From the NCBI RefSeq assembly GCF_015751965.1, contig NZ_JADOVH010000006.1, positions 1 through 64,000 of the forward strand: DNA of 64,000 bases. The letters run 5' to 3'. The DNA comes from Frigoribacterium sp. CG_9.8. GTDB lineage: Bacteria > Actinomycetota > Actinomycetes > Actinomycetales > Microbacteriaceae. Positions 54,286-63,240 of the stretch are shown here, piece after piece. The position numbers were made by a program, and so were the translations under genes. How positions within the stretch are numbered: position 1 is the first letter of the stretch; the number at the start of each line of letters is the position of its first letter. The notes below the pieces were generated by a model, which saw only the letters and a program-made list of their open reading frames with translations, ran no database searches and was not told the origin of the DNA.

Positions 54286-54597
54286 CTAGCGACTCGTCAA
54301 CTCAGGGAATGCCGTCTCCCAAAGTGCAAGGCAACGCACCGGAAGAACGAGGTAGTGCCATGAGGTGAGAAGGATGTCGCGATTCAGCCACTCGGCCTGC
54401 TGCTGCGTTGTTCCGATGCGCACAACTGCCTGGTACATGCGCTGCACGTCCGGCGGATTCGCCAGGTCAACAGTTTTCTCGGGTCCCCAATAGAGCGAAC
54501 GGGGCAGCTCAATGACACCGGCCGATGGCCCTGACAGGGATCCGAGAGACTCGGGAATCTCGTACTCCACCGCGTTTGCGTAAACCAGCTTCTCCAT
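54286..54597 (-). CDS. small partner protein of the AbiEii-like enzyme
   Basis: 103 residues with a strong GGGAGGTG ribosome site before the ATG at 54597. The central WGPEKTVDLANPPDVQRMYQ, AVVRIGTTQQQAEWLNRDIL and a C-terminal LPVRCLALWETAFPEL look like a helical protein. It lacks the winged helix of AbiEi antitoxins, so it would be a different kind of antitoxin or cofactor. The 2-bp gap to the enzyme gene implies coupled expression. I recall similar pairs in Micrococcales, but that is not verified here. Confidence 0.65.
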   Translation of the reverse strand: MEKLVYANAVEYEIPESLGSLSGPSAGVIELPRSLYWGPEKTVDLANPPDVQRMYQAVVRIGTTQQQAEWLNRDILLTSWHYLVLPVRCLALWETAFPELTSR

Positions 54598-54729
54598 TGC
54601 GCACCTCCCCTCGCTTTCATTATCCCGTGTGTACCTCGACTTTGCGCGGCACAAGCCGCAACGAGGAGAGCACCACGATCGGAAGCTGCATTTCACTGCA
54701 CAAAAACGGTCAAAAACTGCTTTTTTCTC

Positions 54730-55368
54730 TCACTGGAATCGTAAGGCTGCCCGGTTGCGTCGCCACGAGATGATTCCGGCAATGATCGCGCCGAGGATGA
54801 AAGCGCCCCCGATCAGATAGGCGGCTGACTTGACCACGGGGATGCTCGCGGCGAAATACCCGGTCACGGTGAGCAGGACTCCCCAGACGAGCGCACCGAC
54901 CAGATTGGCCGCGACGAACTTGAGATAGTCCATGCGCGCAATTCCCGCGATCGGCGGTACAAGCACTCGGCCCCACGGGATGAACCGCCCCACGACCACC
55001 GCCCACCATCCGAGATCGGTGTAGAACTTCTCCGCGCGGCGGATGCTGCGCTGCACCCACGCTCCGGTGCGCCGATCCAGGTAGGGGCGCCCGTAGTGGC
55101 GGCCGAGCAAAAATCCGACCTGGTCGCCGAGGAAGGCCGCAATTCCCACGCCGATTGCGAGCACCCAGATGTTGACCCCACCGTGTCCGGCCGAGAGGAT
55201 GCCCGCGGCGAAGAGCAGGGAGTCCCCGGTGATGAAGGGGATGAATACGCCGACGAACAGTCCGGTGCCCGCGAAGACGAGTCCCCAGACGATCGCGTAG
55301 AAGAGGATCGGGCCGAACAGGTCGAGCCAACTCGAGACCTGACCGTCGAGCGCGGCGAGTGGCAGCAT
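54730..55368 (-). CDS. DedA family membrane protein
   Basis: 212 residues from the ATG at 55368. About five to six hydrophobic segments; the DedA signature FLGDQVGFLLGRHYGRPY and the second motif VVVGRFIPWGRVLVPPIAG hold the conserved Glu/Asp-Arg functional residues region. DedA proteins act as flippases or scramblases for undecaprenyl phosphate or phospholipids. It lies 29 bp downstream of the gene at 55398 on the same strand. Confidence 0.9.
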   Translation of the reverse strand: MLPLAALDGQVSSWLDLFGPILFYAIVWGLVFAGTGLFVGVFIPFITGDSLLFAAGILSAGHGGVNIWVLAIGVGIAAFLGDQVGFLLGRHYGRPYLDRRTGAWVQRSIRRAEKFYTDLGWWAVVVGRFIPWGRVLVPPIAGIARMDYLKFVAANLVGALVWGVLLTVTGYFAASIPVVKSAAYLIGGAFILGAIIAGIISWRRNRAALRFQ

Positions 55369-55397
55369 CCGGTGTCCTCCAGTGATCGCCGTAGCCG

Positions 55398-56186
55398 TTA
55401 AGCTTCGGGATCGATCGAGCCGTCGTCGAGCTCGCTCTCGTGTGCACCCCGTGTGGCAAGTGCCGCAGCACGCTCGGCAAGTCGGCGCTGCACGTCTGCC
55501 TGGGCGGATGCGATTACCTCGGGGGCGAGGTACGGGTTCTCGTGCACGTTGGTGCCGTGGTGCTTCTCGATATAGGAATCGAGCTGCGGGCCGGATTCCC
55601 ATGAGGTGATGAGGCAGTATCGCGGCTCCGGTCCCTTGTGCCAGACCGCGTGCCAGAACCGCTGGGTGTCGACGATGATCTGTGCCCCCGCTGGCAGCGC
55701 GATGCGCACCTCGTTGGTCGGGTCGAAACGGTCTTCGCGCAACGTCATAAACGACTCGGCATCGTCGCTGAGGTTGAAGAATCCGCGCACGATCCAGCCC
55801 GAGCCATCCGGGTTCAGTCGATTGTTGTCGTCCTGGTGGAGGTTGTAGAGCGTGTCGGAGTAGACGTTCGGCTGCAGTTCGATCACGCGGCAGCGACCGA
55901 CGTTGGCCCCGGGCTCGAGTGCGCGAGCGGCAAGTCGCGGGGCCTTAGCGACCTGGGAGTCGATCCAGACGCCGTCCTTGTCGGTGCGCGGCGGGGTGTG
56001 GTTCCAGAATCCGTTGACCTCGATGTTGCCGAACGCGCTGGCCAGGGGTGCGAAACGGGTGACGCCGGATGACTTCCAGTCGACGTACTCGATATCCGTC
56101 CACTCCTGCGGATCCGCGGCCTGGTCATACGCATCGAGGATGACGTAGCCCTTCTCATCGAGGAGTGCGGATTTGACGTAGCCCAT
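55398..56186 (-). CDS. conserved protein, possible Fe(II)/2-oxoglutarate-type fold
   Basis: 262 residues, cytoplasmic. YNLHQDDNNRLNPDGSGW provides an H-x-D-like pair, and IIVDTQRFWHAVWHKGPEPR provides a distal histidine and arginine in the arrangement of a cupin-like 2-oxoglutarate dioxygenase. This function is inferred from residue pattern only. The C-terminal 50 residues are a charged helix. Homologues seem common in Micrococcales next to unrelated genes. The start is supported by the ATG at 56186. Confidence 0.6.
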   Translation of the reverse strand: MGYVKSALLDEKGYVILDAYDQAADPQEWTDIEYVDWKSSGVTRFAPLASAFGNIEVNGFWNHTPPRTDKDGVWIDSQVAKAPRLAARALEPGANVGRCRVIELQPNVYSDTLYNLHQDDNNRLNPDGSGWIVRGFFNLSDDAESFMTLREDRFDPTNEVRIALPAGAQIIVDTQRFWHAVWHKGPEPRYCLITSWESGPQLDSYIEKHHGTNVHENPYLAPEVIASAQADVQRRLAERAAALATRGAHESELDDGSIDPEA

Positions 56187-56333
56187 CTGCGTGAACCCCT
56201 TCGGTAACAGGACCAGCGTGTTTTTGCAGGCCCAACTTAGGCAACCCTAACATCTGCGATTCGAGGCCTCGCGGGTCTAAAGTCCTGCGATTCGGACCCG
56301 CTGGATTATGGGGAGCTTAGGATCAGTGTCACC

Positions 56334-56837
56334 ATGACGGATTCCCCCACCGGCGGCCGGTTCGACCCCCGCTTCAATCCGGCTTTCCAGCCCGGTTATG
56401 ACCCCAGGTTGCGCGAGCCGAGCGTGCAGGATTCGAACGCGCAGGATTCGAACGTGCAGCCGCAGCCGCCTTCCGTTGCGAACCGGACCTCCGCACCGGA
56501 GCTGATTGAGCATCCGCTTCCGCAGGATCCGGCGGGTTCGGTCACAGTCGACGAGTGGCCACTTGCCGTGGGAGGCATCCCCGGGCAGCAGCCTCGCATT
56601 GCTCGGCGTTTCGATCCCTACCTCGCCAGCCTCTTGGCACTCAGTGTCGCGTTCGTCTCAGCCGGGGTGCTCACCATTTTTCTAATCGCAGATCGGATGG
56701 ATCGGCTCAGCGGCTCAGGGACGGCGTTCGACTACAACCTGGTGCTGATCTACACGATCGCCGCCCCGCTCCTGGTGGTCCTGGGGCTCGCGACCGCGAC
56801 TGCGACCCTGTTTCTGCTGGCGTCCCGACGCCGCTGA
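56334..56837 (+). CDS. two-pass membrane protein, unknown function
   Basis: 167 residues. The first 90 residues are Pro/Gln/Asp-rich and disordered, with a short repeat (VQDSNAQDSNVQPQ). Two membrane segments follow (LLALSVAFVSAGVLTIFLI and LVLIYTIAAPLLVVLGLATA). The gene converges on nei2. No domain is recognised. Confidence 0.75.
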   Translation: MTDSPTGGRFDPRFNPAFQPGYDPRLREPSVQDSNAQDSNVQPQPPSVANRTSAPELIEHPLPQDPAGSVTVDEWPLAVGGIPGQQPRIARRFDPYLASLLALSVAFVSAGVLTIFLIADRMDRLSGSGTAFDYNLVLIYTIAAPLLVVLGLATATATLFLLASRRR

Positions 56838-56861
56838 GCAGGACCAGGCAGGCGGGAATTC

Positions 56862-57638
56862 TCAACTCTGGCACTGCGGGCACCAGTAGGTGTCGCGCAG
56901 TTGCAGCGTCGACTCGCCGAGTTTGCCGCGTTCGATGCGGGTGCCACAGCGCAGACACGGCTTGCCCTCGCGCCGATAGACCCAGTCGGTGTCACCCCGC
57001 AGTGTGCCGGTGGTGGTGCGCTCGACCCGATCTTTGTTGGCGTCGATCAGCCGGTGGGCGAGTGCCACCAGCTTCTTGGGGCTCTCGATGTCCCCGATCG
57101 GCCGGGTGGGCAGTGCCCCGCTGAGAAAACACAACTCGTTTCGGTAGACGTTGCCAAGCCCGGCCATGACGCGCTGGTCGAGCAGAGCAAGGCCGACCGC
57201 GCGGGCTGGATCGGCGGTGAGGCGCAGCAGCGCCTCATCCGCGTTCCAGTCTGGGCCGAGCAGATCGGGGCCGAGATAGCCGACCACACTCTCTTCGTCG
57301 TCGCGCGCGACCACGTCGAGGGTGCCGAGCTGGAACCCAACGGCGAGCCAGTCTGCGGTAGCGAGGATGGCACGCGCCTGCCATGCCGGCCGCCGCCATT
57401 TCGTGCCGTGCCGGTACACGTGCCAGGAACCCTCCATCTTGAGGTGGCTGTGGATACTGTGTGCGTTCACCCGGATCAGCAGGTGCTTGCCCCGACTCAC
57501 CACGCCCTCCACGACGTCGCCGGTGAGATCCACCGTGGCGAATGCCGGCACGCGGATGTCGCAGCGAGTCAGTGCGCTCCCGGCCAGCGCAGCGTCGAGA
57601 TTTATCGCGGTGCGGTAAACGGTGTCGCCCTCTGGCAT
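56862..57638 (-). CDS. nei2: endonuclease VIII-like DNA glycosylase (Nei2)
   Basis: 258 residues. The mature N-terminus PEGDTVYRTA carries the catalytic Pro and Glu; HSHLKMEGSW contains the helix-two-turn helix lead and Met/Lys region. The GLGNVYRNELCFL H2TH and a zinc finger (CLRCGTRIER..CPQC) complete the Fpg/Nei fold. It removes oxidised bases and nicks DNA. It follows lhr on the same strand, an arrangement widespread in actinobacteria. Confidence 0.92.
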   Translation of the reverse strand: MPEGDTVYRTAINLDAALAGSALTRCDIRVPAFATVDLTGDVVEGVVSRGKHLLIRVNAHSIHSHLKMEGSWHVYRHGTKWRRPAWQARAILATADWLAVGFQLGTLDVVARDDEESVVGYLGPDLLGPDWNADEALLRLTADPARAVGLALLDQRVMAGLGNVYRNELCFLSGALPTRPIGDIESPKKLVALAHRLIDANKDRVERTTTGTLRGDTDWVYRREGKPCLRCGTRIERGKLGESTLQLRDTYWCPQCQS

Positions 57639-57680
57639 GTCAGTGTCCTGTCATTCTTCGATTATGGCGCGCGTCTTGGA

Positions 57681-57740
57681 GTGCCGACCGCCAGTGTGCC
57701 GACCGCCAGTGTGCCGACCGCCAGTGTGCCGACCGCCAGG
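57681..57740 (+). repeat. 15-bp tandem repeat between lhr and nei2
   Basis: Four units of GTGCCGACCGCCAGT (last one ends G) in the 151-bp gap between the lhr stop and the nei2 start. Confidence 0.95.
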
Positions 57741-57789
57741 TTCGCGCCTCTCGAATCAACAAGTCCCGGGGCTCCCGAAGCGACCTTCG

Positions 57790-60700
57790 TCACCCTCTCA
57801 GCCGCAGTCCCTGCGGCGTGACCGTGAATCCCGCCTCGACGAGGGCATCACCGAGGCCGGTGCCGATCACGAAGTCCCCGTTCACGCGTTCGACCTTCAA
57901 TTTTCCCCCCGAACGGCGGATGACCGACGCGAGCGAGTGCGCCGCCGCAGTCAGCGCACGGTCACCCGCCGCAAACGTCAGCATGGTCTTCCCGCCGCGC
58001 TCCACATACAGAGCGAGCGCACCATCAACGATCACGACCAGAGCTCCCGCCTTGCGACCGGGACGATGACCCCGCTTCGAATCAGCGATGGTTTCCACTA
58101 CAGCACCTCCGCCGACTACAGCACCCCCGAGGGGAGATGACGTCGGCCACGCCAGCGCAGCACCGTAGGCGTTCGCCGGGTCGGTCGCAGCAAGCGTGAT
58201 CGCAACCGGTTCGTGCTCGGAGTCGGGTTCCCTGGCAAACGCGCGTAGCCGGTCGACTGTAGCGCCGGTGGCAAACTGGGCGGCACCGAGACCCTCCACA
58301 AAGTAGCCGCGGCGTGCGCGACCGGTCTCCTCAAACCCGCTCAGCACCCGGTAGGCGTGCGAGAACCCGCCGCGGATGCCTTCGCTCACGACCGCCCCCC
58401 GGGTGACGACACCGTAGCGCTCGAGCAGCAATTCCGCCGTCGCGATGCCGCGCACCGTCGCATCCGGTTCCGCAAGTGGCAGCAGTGACCAGCGGCCAGC
58501 CGCACTCGGTGGACCGCCGGTACTCGGCATCGTGGGCCGGGCTCGGCCACGGTACGCGCGCGAGCGTGGGATCGCCCGTGCCTTGGTCGTACTTGCCCCG
58601 AGGTAGGAGCGAAGAGGCGACAGCGTGTCGTTGGTGACGAGTCCCGACCAGACGAGATCCCAGAGCGCCGCTGTCAACACTGTGTCATCGGTACTGCCCA
58701 CCGCGTTGGAAAGCTGCCGAAAGAAATACGCTCCGCCGCCGGTGAGGCTGGCCAGGATCGAACGCTGCAATTCGGTGGTCTCGGCTCCCGTCGGTTCGGG
58801 CAGGGTGAGGGCTGCGCTGTCGGCCAGGTGCAGACTCACCCAGCCGTCATTGCCCGGGAGTGCGCCGCCGCCCGACCAGATCACCTCTCCCGCAGCGGTC
58901 AGTTCGTCGAGCATGACCGGCGAGTAGTCCTTGACCCGGGCGGGAAGAACCAGCGACTCCCAGGCGGATGCCGGCAGCGCGACCCCGGCGAGCTGGTCGA
59001 TTACGGTGGCCAGGCCGTCTACACCGCGCAGGGGTTCGGCGACATGCTGCCAGGAGGGGAGGAATCGGCCGAGGGTCGCGGCGTCCACCGGCTCCACCTC
59101 ATGGCGGAGGGCGGCAAGTGATCGGCTGCGCAATCGGCGCAGCACCTCGACGTCGCACCATTCGCTTCCGGTCGCTCCCGGCCGAAACTCACCCTCGACG
59201 ACGCGCCGCTGCCCCGCGAGCGAACGAAGGGCGGTGAGCACCACAGCCGTTCCGAGACCGAGACGGTCGGCGACCGCAGCCACAGTGAAGGGGGCGTGGG
59301 TGCGGGCGAAGCGGCTGACCAGATCACCGAGCGGGTCATCCACCGGCTCGATGAATGCGGATGGGATACCGATCGGAAGCGGTGTGCCGAGTGCATCCCG
59401 CAGGCGTGCCGCATCCTCGATGACCGCCCAGCGTTCGCTGCCAGCACGCCAGACCCGGTGTGATCGGGCCAGGCCGGTAAGAGCAGCCTCGAGTGCTGGG
59501 CCCACGAGCCCGCTTGCCGCATCGAGGCGCAGGACGATCTCCGCTTCGGTCAGCGGACCGAGGATGCGCAAGAGATCGACGATGCCCTCTGTGTCGCGGG
59601 CGCGCCGATCCGGTGCCAGCCTCTGCAGTTCACGCTCGAGCTGCTCGATAACCGCCGGGTCGAGCAGCTCCCGCAGCTCGGCGCGACCCAGTAGTTCGGC
59701 GAGCAGCGTCGGATCGAGTGACAGTGCGGCCGCGCGCCGTTCGGCGAGTGGTGAATCGCCCTCGTACATGAACGCAGCGACATATCCAAAAAGCAATGAA
59801 CGGGCGAATGGCGACGCCGCTTCTGTTTCGGTCTCGACAATACGAATGTGGCGGCTTTCGATTTGCTCGGCGATATGGGTAAGTGCCGGTAGGTCATAGG
59901 CATCCTGGAGCACCTCGCGCACCGTCTCGAGCACGATGGGGAAGCTCGGGTATTTGCGCGCAACGCTCAGTAACTGCGAGGCCCGCTGGCGCTGCTGCCA
60001 GAGAGGCGAGCGGCGGCCGGGGTTGTAGCGCGGCAGCAACAGCGCTCGGGCAGCACACTCGCGAAACCGGGAGGCGAACAGCGCGGATCCGCCCACTTCC
60101 TCGGTGACGATGTCGCGCAGTTCGGCCGCTTCGAAGACGAAAAGTTCCGCGCCGGGTGGTTCACTCTCGGTGTCGGGGATGCGCAGGATCACGCCATCGT
60201 CGCTCGCCATCGCGGCGCCGTCGAGCCCGAATCGCTCGCGAATTCGCGCTCCGATCGCGAGAGCCCACGGCGCATGGACTTGCATGCCGTACGGGGAATG
60301 TAAAATTACCCGCCAGTCCCCGAGTTCGTCACGAAAACGTTCAACGACGAGTGTGCGGTCATTGGGCACATGGCCGGTCGCCTTCTTCTGATCGTCGATA
60401 AAGGCCACGAGGTTATTCACCGCGCGAGTGTCGAGCCCTCCGAGCACGGCGCGGGTGCGCACATCCGTCGACGAGCCGCTGGCGATCTCTCGGGTGAACT
60501 CTCCGATTGCGCGCCCGAGCTCGGCTGGACGTCCGATGCCGTCACCTCGCCAGAACGGCACCTTGCCCGGCTGTCCGAATGCGGGGCTCACGATCACGCG
60601 GTCGTGGGTGATGTCTTCGATTCGCCAGCTGGTGGCGCCGAGCGCGAAGACATCGCCGACCCGGGATTCGTAGACCATCTCCTCGTCGAGCTCGCCCACT

Positions 60701-62409
60701 CGCGCCGGCGCTCGATCCCCGGTGCCCGATCCCACCATGAAGACTCCGAACAGGCCGCGATCCGGGATGGTCCCGCCGGAGGTCACCGCCAGGCGCTGCG
60801 CTCCCGGGCGACCGGTGATCGTGCCGGCGACACGATCCCAGACGATGCGCGGGCGCAACTCCGCGAATTCGTCGGAGGGATATAGTCCGCTCAGCAGGTC
60901 GAGGGTGGCGTCGTAGGCCGAGCGCGGCAGATTTGCAAAGGGGGCGCTGCGCCGAACGGTGTCGAACCATTCGTCCACATCGAGGGAGTCGAGGGCGACG
61001 GCGGCGACGGTCTGCTGTGCAAGCACATCAAGCGGATTCTGCGGGATCCGCATCGCCTCGATCAGCCCGGCCGACATCCGCTCGCTTGCGACAGCGGAGT
61101 GGATGAGGTCGGCCCGATGCTTGGGAAAAATGATGCCGTTCGACACCTCGCCGACCTGGTGGCCAGCCCGCCCGACGCGCTGGAGGCCGCTCGCGACGCT
61201 CGGGGGAGACTCGACCTGGATCACGAGGTCGACCGCGCCCATGTCAATACCGAGTTCGAGGGAGCTGGTTGCCACCACACAGCGCAGCCGCCCAGACTTG
61301 AGGTCATCCTCGATGAGGGCGCGTTGCTCCTTCGATACGGAGCCATGATGGGCCCGAGCGAGCAGCGCGGTGGAGCTGGGCGAATCGCGAAGCGATTCCG
61401 CGTCCCCAGCGCCGACCGAACCTGCGAGGGAGGGTTTGAGCGCCACCCCGACCAGCGCCAGCTCGAACTCCTCCTGCCGCAGCGAGTAGATTTCGTTGAG
61501 TCGGGCAGTCAGACGTTCGGCCAGTCGTCGGGAATTCGCGAAGACGATCGTGGACTGGTGCTCGAGGATCCGGTCTACGATCTGTTCTTCGACGTGCGGC
61601 CAGATCGACCCCTGCACTGTCTCGGTGGATGCCGCTGCCAATCCCTCGCGCACTGCCGGTGCCGTGCCGAGTTCGGTCATGTCCTCGACGGGCACGACGA
61701 CACTCAGGTCGAATTTCTTCGTCGACGGGGGCGCGACGATCGTGACCGGGGCACTACCGGCGAGGAATCGGGCCACCTCTTCGCGGGGTCGCACCGTCGC
61801 GGAGAGCCCGATCCTTTGCGCGGGTTTCTCGAGCAGGAGGTCGAGTCGCTCGAGCGACAACGCGAGATGGGCACCGCGCTTGGTCGACGCGACGGCGTGC
61901 ACCTCGTCGATAATCACCGTCTCGACACCGCGGAGCGTGTCCCGGGCCGAGGCCGTGAGCATCAGGTAGAGCGACTCCGGAGTTGTGATCAGGATGTCCG
62001 GGGGCAGGCGCTGCAGCAGCCTGCGGTCGCCCGAGGAGGTGTCACCGGAACGCACGCCGACGGTGACCTCCGGGGGCGACATCCCGAGCCGTTTGGCGGT
62101 CTGGGTGACACCGACCAGAGGAGCCCGCAGGTTGCGTTCGACGTCGACGGCAAGGGCTTTGAGGGGGGAAATGTACAGCACGCGGGTGCGGAGGTTGCGG
62201 TCATCCGGTGCAGGGGTTGTCGCTAACCGGTCGATCGCCCACAGGAAGGCGGCGAGGGTCTTACCCGATCCGGTCGGGGCGACAACTAGGGCATTCGACC
62301 CGGCGGTGATCGCGTCCCAAGCGCCCAGCTGGGCAGGAGTAGGCGCGGGGAACGCACCCGAAAACCAGTCTCGGGTCGCCGGGGAAAATCGCCCGAGCAC
62401 ATCGCTCAT
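57790..62409 (-). CDS. lhr: Lhr-type large DEAD/DEAH ATP-dependent helicase
   Basis: 1,539 residues from the ATG at 62409. Walker A is VVAPTGSGKTLAAFLWA (about 50), then TTPESLYLML, the DEVH box TVIIDEVHAVAS, VFANSRRLAERLT, ATSSLELGIDMGAVDLVIQV and QRVGRAGHQVG. These are the superfamily 2 motifs in order. The DEAD_assoc winged-helix domain and the long C-terminal Lhr domains with winged-helix repeats make up the second half. It is a DNA-damage-linked 3'-5' helicase; mycobacterial Lhr is mitomycin-inducible. Confidence 0.95.
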   Translation of the reverse strand: MSDVLGRFSPATRDWFSGAFPAPTPAQLGAWDAITAGSNALVVAPTGSGKTLAAFLWAIDRLATTPAPDDRNLRTRVLYISPLKALAVDVERNLRAPLVGVTQTAKRLGMSPPEVTVGVRSGDTSSGDRRLLQRLPPDILITTPESLYLMLTASARDTLRGVETVIIDEVHAVASTKRGAHLALSLERLDLLLEKPAQRIGLSATVRPREEVARFLAGSAPVTIVAPPSTKKFDLSVVVPVEDMTELGTAPAVREGLAAASTETVQGSIWPHVEEQIVDRILEHQSTIVFANSRRLAERLTARLNEIYSLRQEEFELALVGVALKPSLAGSVGAGDAESLRDSPSSTALLARAHHGSVSKEQRALIEDDLKSGRLRCVVATSSLELGIDMGAVDLVIQVESPPSVASGLQRVGRAGHQVGEVSNGIIFPKHRADLIHSAVASERMSAGLIEAMRIPQNPLDVLAQQTVAAVALDSLDVDEWFDTVRRSAPFANLPRSAYDATLDLLSGLYPSDEFAELRPRIVWDRVAGTITGRPGAQRLAVTSGGTIPDRGLFGVFMVGSGTGDRAPARVGELDEEMVYESRVGDVFALGATSWRIEDITHDRVIVSPAFGQPGKVPFWRGDGIGRPAELGRAIGEFTREIASGSSTDVRTRAVLGGLDTRAVNNLVAFIDDQKKATGHVPNDRTLVVERFRDELGDWRVILHSPYGMQVHAPWALAIGARIRERFGLDGAAMASDDGVILRIPDTESEPPGAELFVFEAAELRDIVTEEVGGSALFASRFRECAARALLLPRYNPGRRSPLWQQRQRASQLLSVARKYPSFPIVLETVREVLQDAYDLPALTHIAEQIESRHIRIVETETEAASPFARSLLFGYVAAFMYEGDSPLAERRAAALSLDPTLLAELLGRAELRELLDPAVIEQLERELQRLAPDRRARDTEGIVDLLRILGPLTEAEIVLRLDAASGLVGPALEAALTGLARSHRVWRAGSERWAVIEDAARLRDALGTPLPIGIPSAFIEPVDDPLGDLVSRFARTHAPFTVAAVADRLGLGTAVVLTALRSLAGQRRVVEGEFRPGATGSEWCDVEVLRRLRSRSLAALRHEVEPVDAATLGRFLPSWQHVAEPLRGVDGLATVIDQLAGVALPASAWESLVLPARVKDYSPVMLDELTAAGEVIWSGGGALPGNDGWVSLHLADSAALTLPEPTGAETTELQRSILASLTGGGAYFFRQLSNAVGSTDDTVLTAALWDLVWSGLVTNDTLSPLRSYLGASTTKARAIPRSRAYRGRARPTMPSTGGPPSAAGRWSLLPLAEPDATVRGIATAELLLERYGVVTRGAVVSEGIRGGFSHAYRVLSGFEETGRARRGYFVEGLGAAQFATGATVDRLRAFAREPDSEHEPVAITLAATDPANAYGAALAWPTSSPLGGAVVGGGAVVETIADSKRGHRPGRKAGALVVIVDGALALYVERGGKTMLTFAAGDRALTAAAHSLASVIRRSGGKLKVERVNGDFVIGTGLGDALVEAGFTVTPQGLRLRG

Positions 62410-62501
62410 CAGACCATCTTGGTGCAAGCGCCTGACAGTCGGCACTGTCAGTCGGCCCTGTCCCTGTCGTTATGCGCTCCGCTGATGCGTGACAATGGCA
62501 T

Positions 62502-63041
62502 ATGAGCTTCGTAGGCACCCCTGATCCGAATTCCGGCTGGCTGTCCGATGAGGAGCTCGCAGAAACGCGACGACGACTTCCTCTTCTGTATGTGGAAGCG
62601 GTGCCGGTGCGCGTGGATGGCGTCGGCCAAGTCACCGAGGTCGGGATTCTGCTGCGTGCCAATTCGGCCGGTTCGATCACCCGAACTCTCGTGTCGGGCC
62701 GCGTGATGTACGGCGAGAGTCTGCGCGAGGCGCTTTTTCGTCACCTCGAAAAGGACCTTGGACCGATGGCCTTCCCGTTACTGCCCGCGAGCCCTATCCC
62801 ATTTCTGGTCGCCGAGTACTTCCCATTTCCGGGGTCTCAGTTCACCGACGATCGCCAACACGCGGTCTCTCTCGCCTACGTGGTGCCAGTGACTGGCACG
62901 TGCGACCCCCGCCAGGATGCCCTCGAGCTCACCTGGATGAGCCCACAGGAGGCGGCATCCGATTTGATTTCCGCCGAGATGGAGGGCGGTCGCGGTGCGC
63001 TCGTGCGAGCGGCACTCGCCTCAGTCGGTCGGCTTTACTGA
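62502..63041 (+). CDS. NUDIX hydrolase family protein (DUF4916)
   Basis: 179 residues. DPNSGWLSDEELAETRRRLP is the DUF4916 opening. The NUDIX-box position GRVMYGESLREALFRHLEKD keeps the G-x5-E...R-E-x-x helix, but the terminal REUxEE glutamates are changed (RHLEKD), so the hydrolase activity is uncertain. Its stop falls inside an 18-bp tandem repeat, which may have altered the last residues. Confidence 0.85.
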   Translation: MSFVGTPDPNSGWLSDEELAETRRRLPLLYVEAVPVRVDGVGQVTEVGILLRANSAGSITRTLVSGRVMYGESLREALFRHLEKDLGPMAFPLLPASPIPFLVAEYFPFPGSQFTDDRQHAVSLAYVVPVTGTCDPRQDALELTWMSPQEAASDLISAEMEGGRGALVRAALASVGRLY

Positions 63042-63099
63042 CGCGGTCGGCTTTACTGACGCGGTCGGCTTTTCTGACGCGGTCGGCTTTTCTGACGCT
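63028..63099 (+). repeat. 18-bp tandem repeat over the DUF4916 stop codon
   Basis: Four units of GTCGGCTTTACTGACGCG (units 3 and 4 with TTTTCT). The stop of the DUF4916 gene (63039-63041) lies in the first unit. Confidence 0.95.
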
Positions 63100-63148
63100 G
63101 GCGCCGCCGCGACCGGTCCATTTCACCGGGATTGGCCCCTGCTGACAC

Positions 63149-63195
63149 GAATGTGCCCGCTCGAACAGAACCAAACCTGTCGAACGAGCACATTC
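63149..63195. terminator. inverted repeat between convergent genes
   Basis: GAATGTGCCCGCTCGAACAG pairs with CTGTCGAACGAGCACATTC with two mismatches and one bulge around a short loop. It lies between the DUF4916 gene and the 3' end of the helicase gene, and probably ends one or both transcripts. Confidence 0.55.
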
Positions 63196-63240
63196 ACCGG
63201 TATTACTTGGCTCTTGTGTTACCGGGCTGCGGTGAGGCGC

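Noticed and set aside
61099-62226. A 375-codon forward frame inside lhr
   Set aside because: It lies opposite the helicase motif region of lhr, with no ribosome site and no protein-like pattern.
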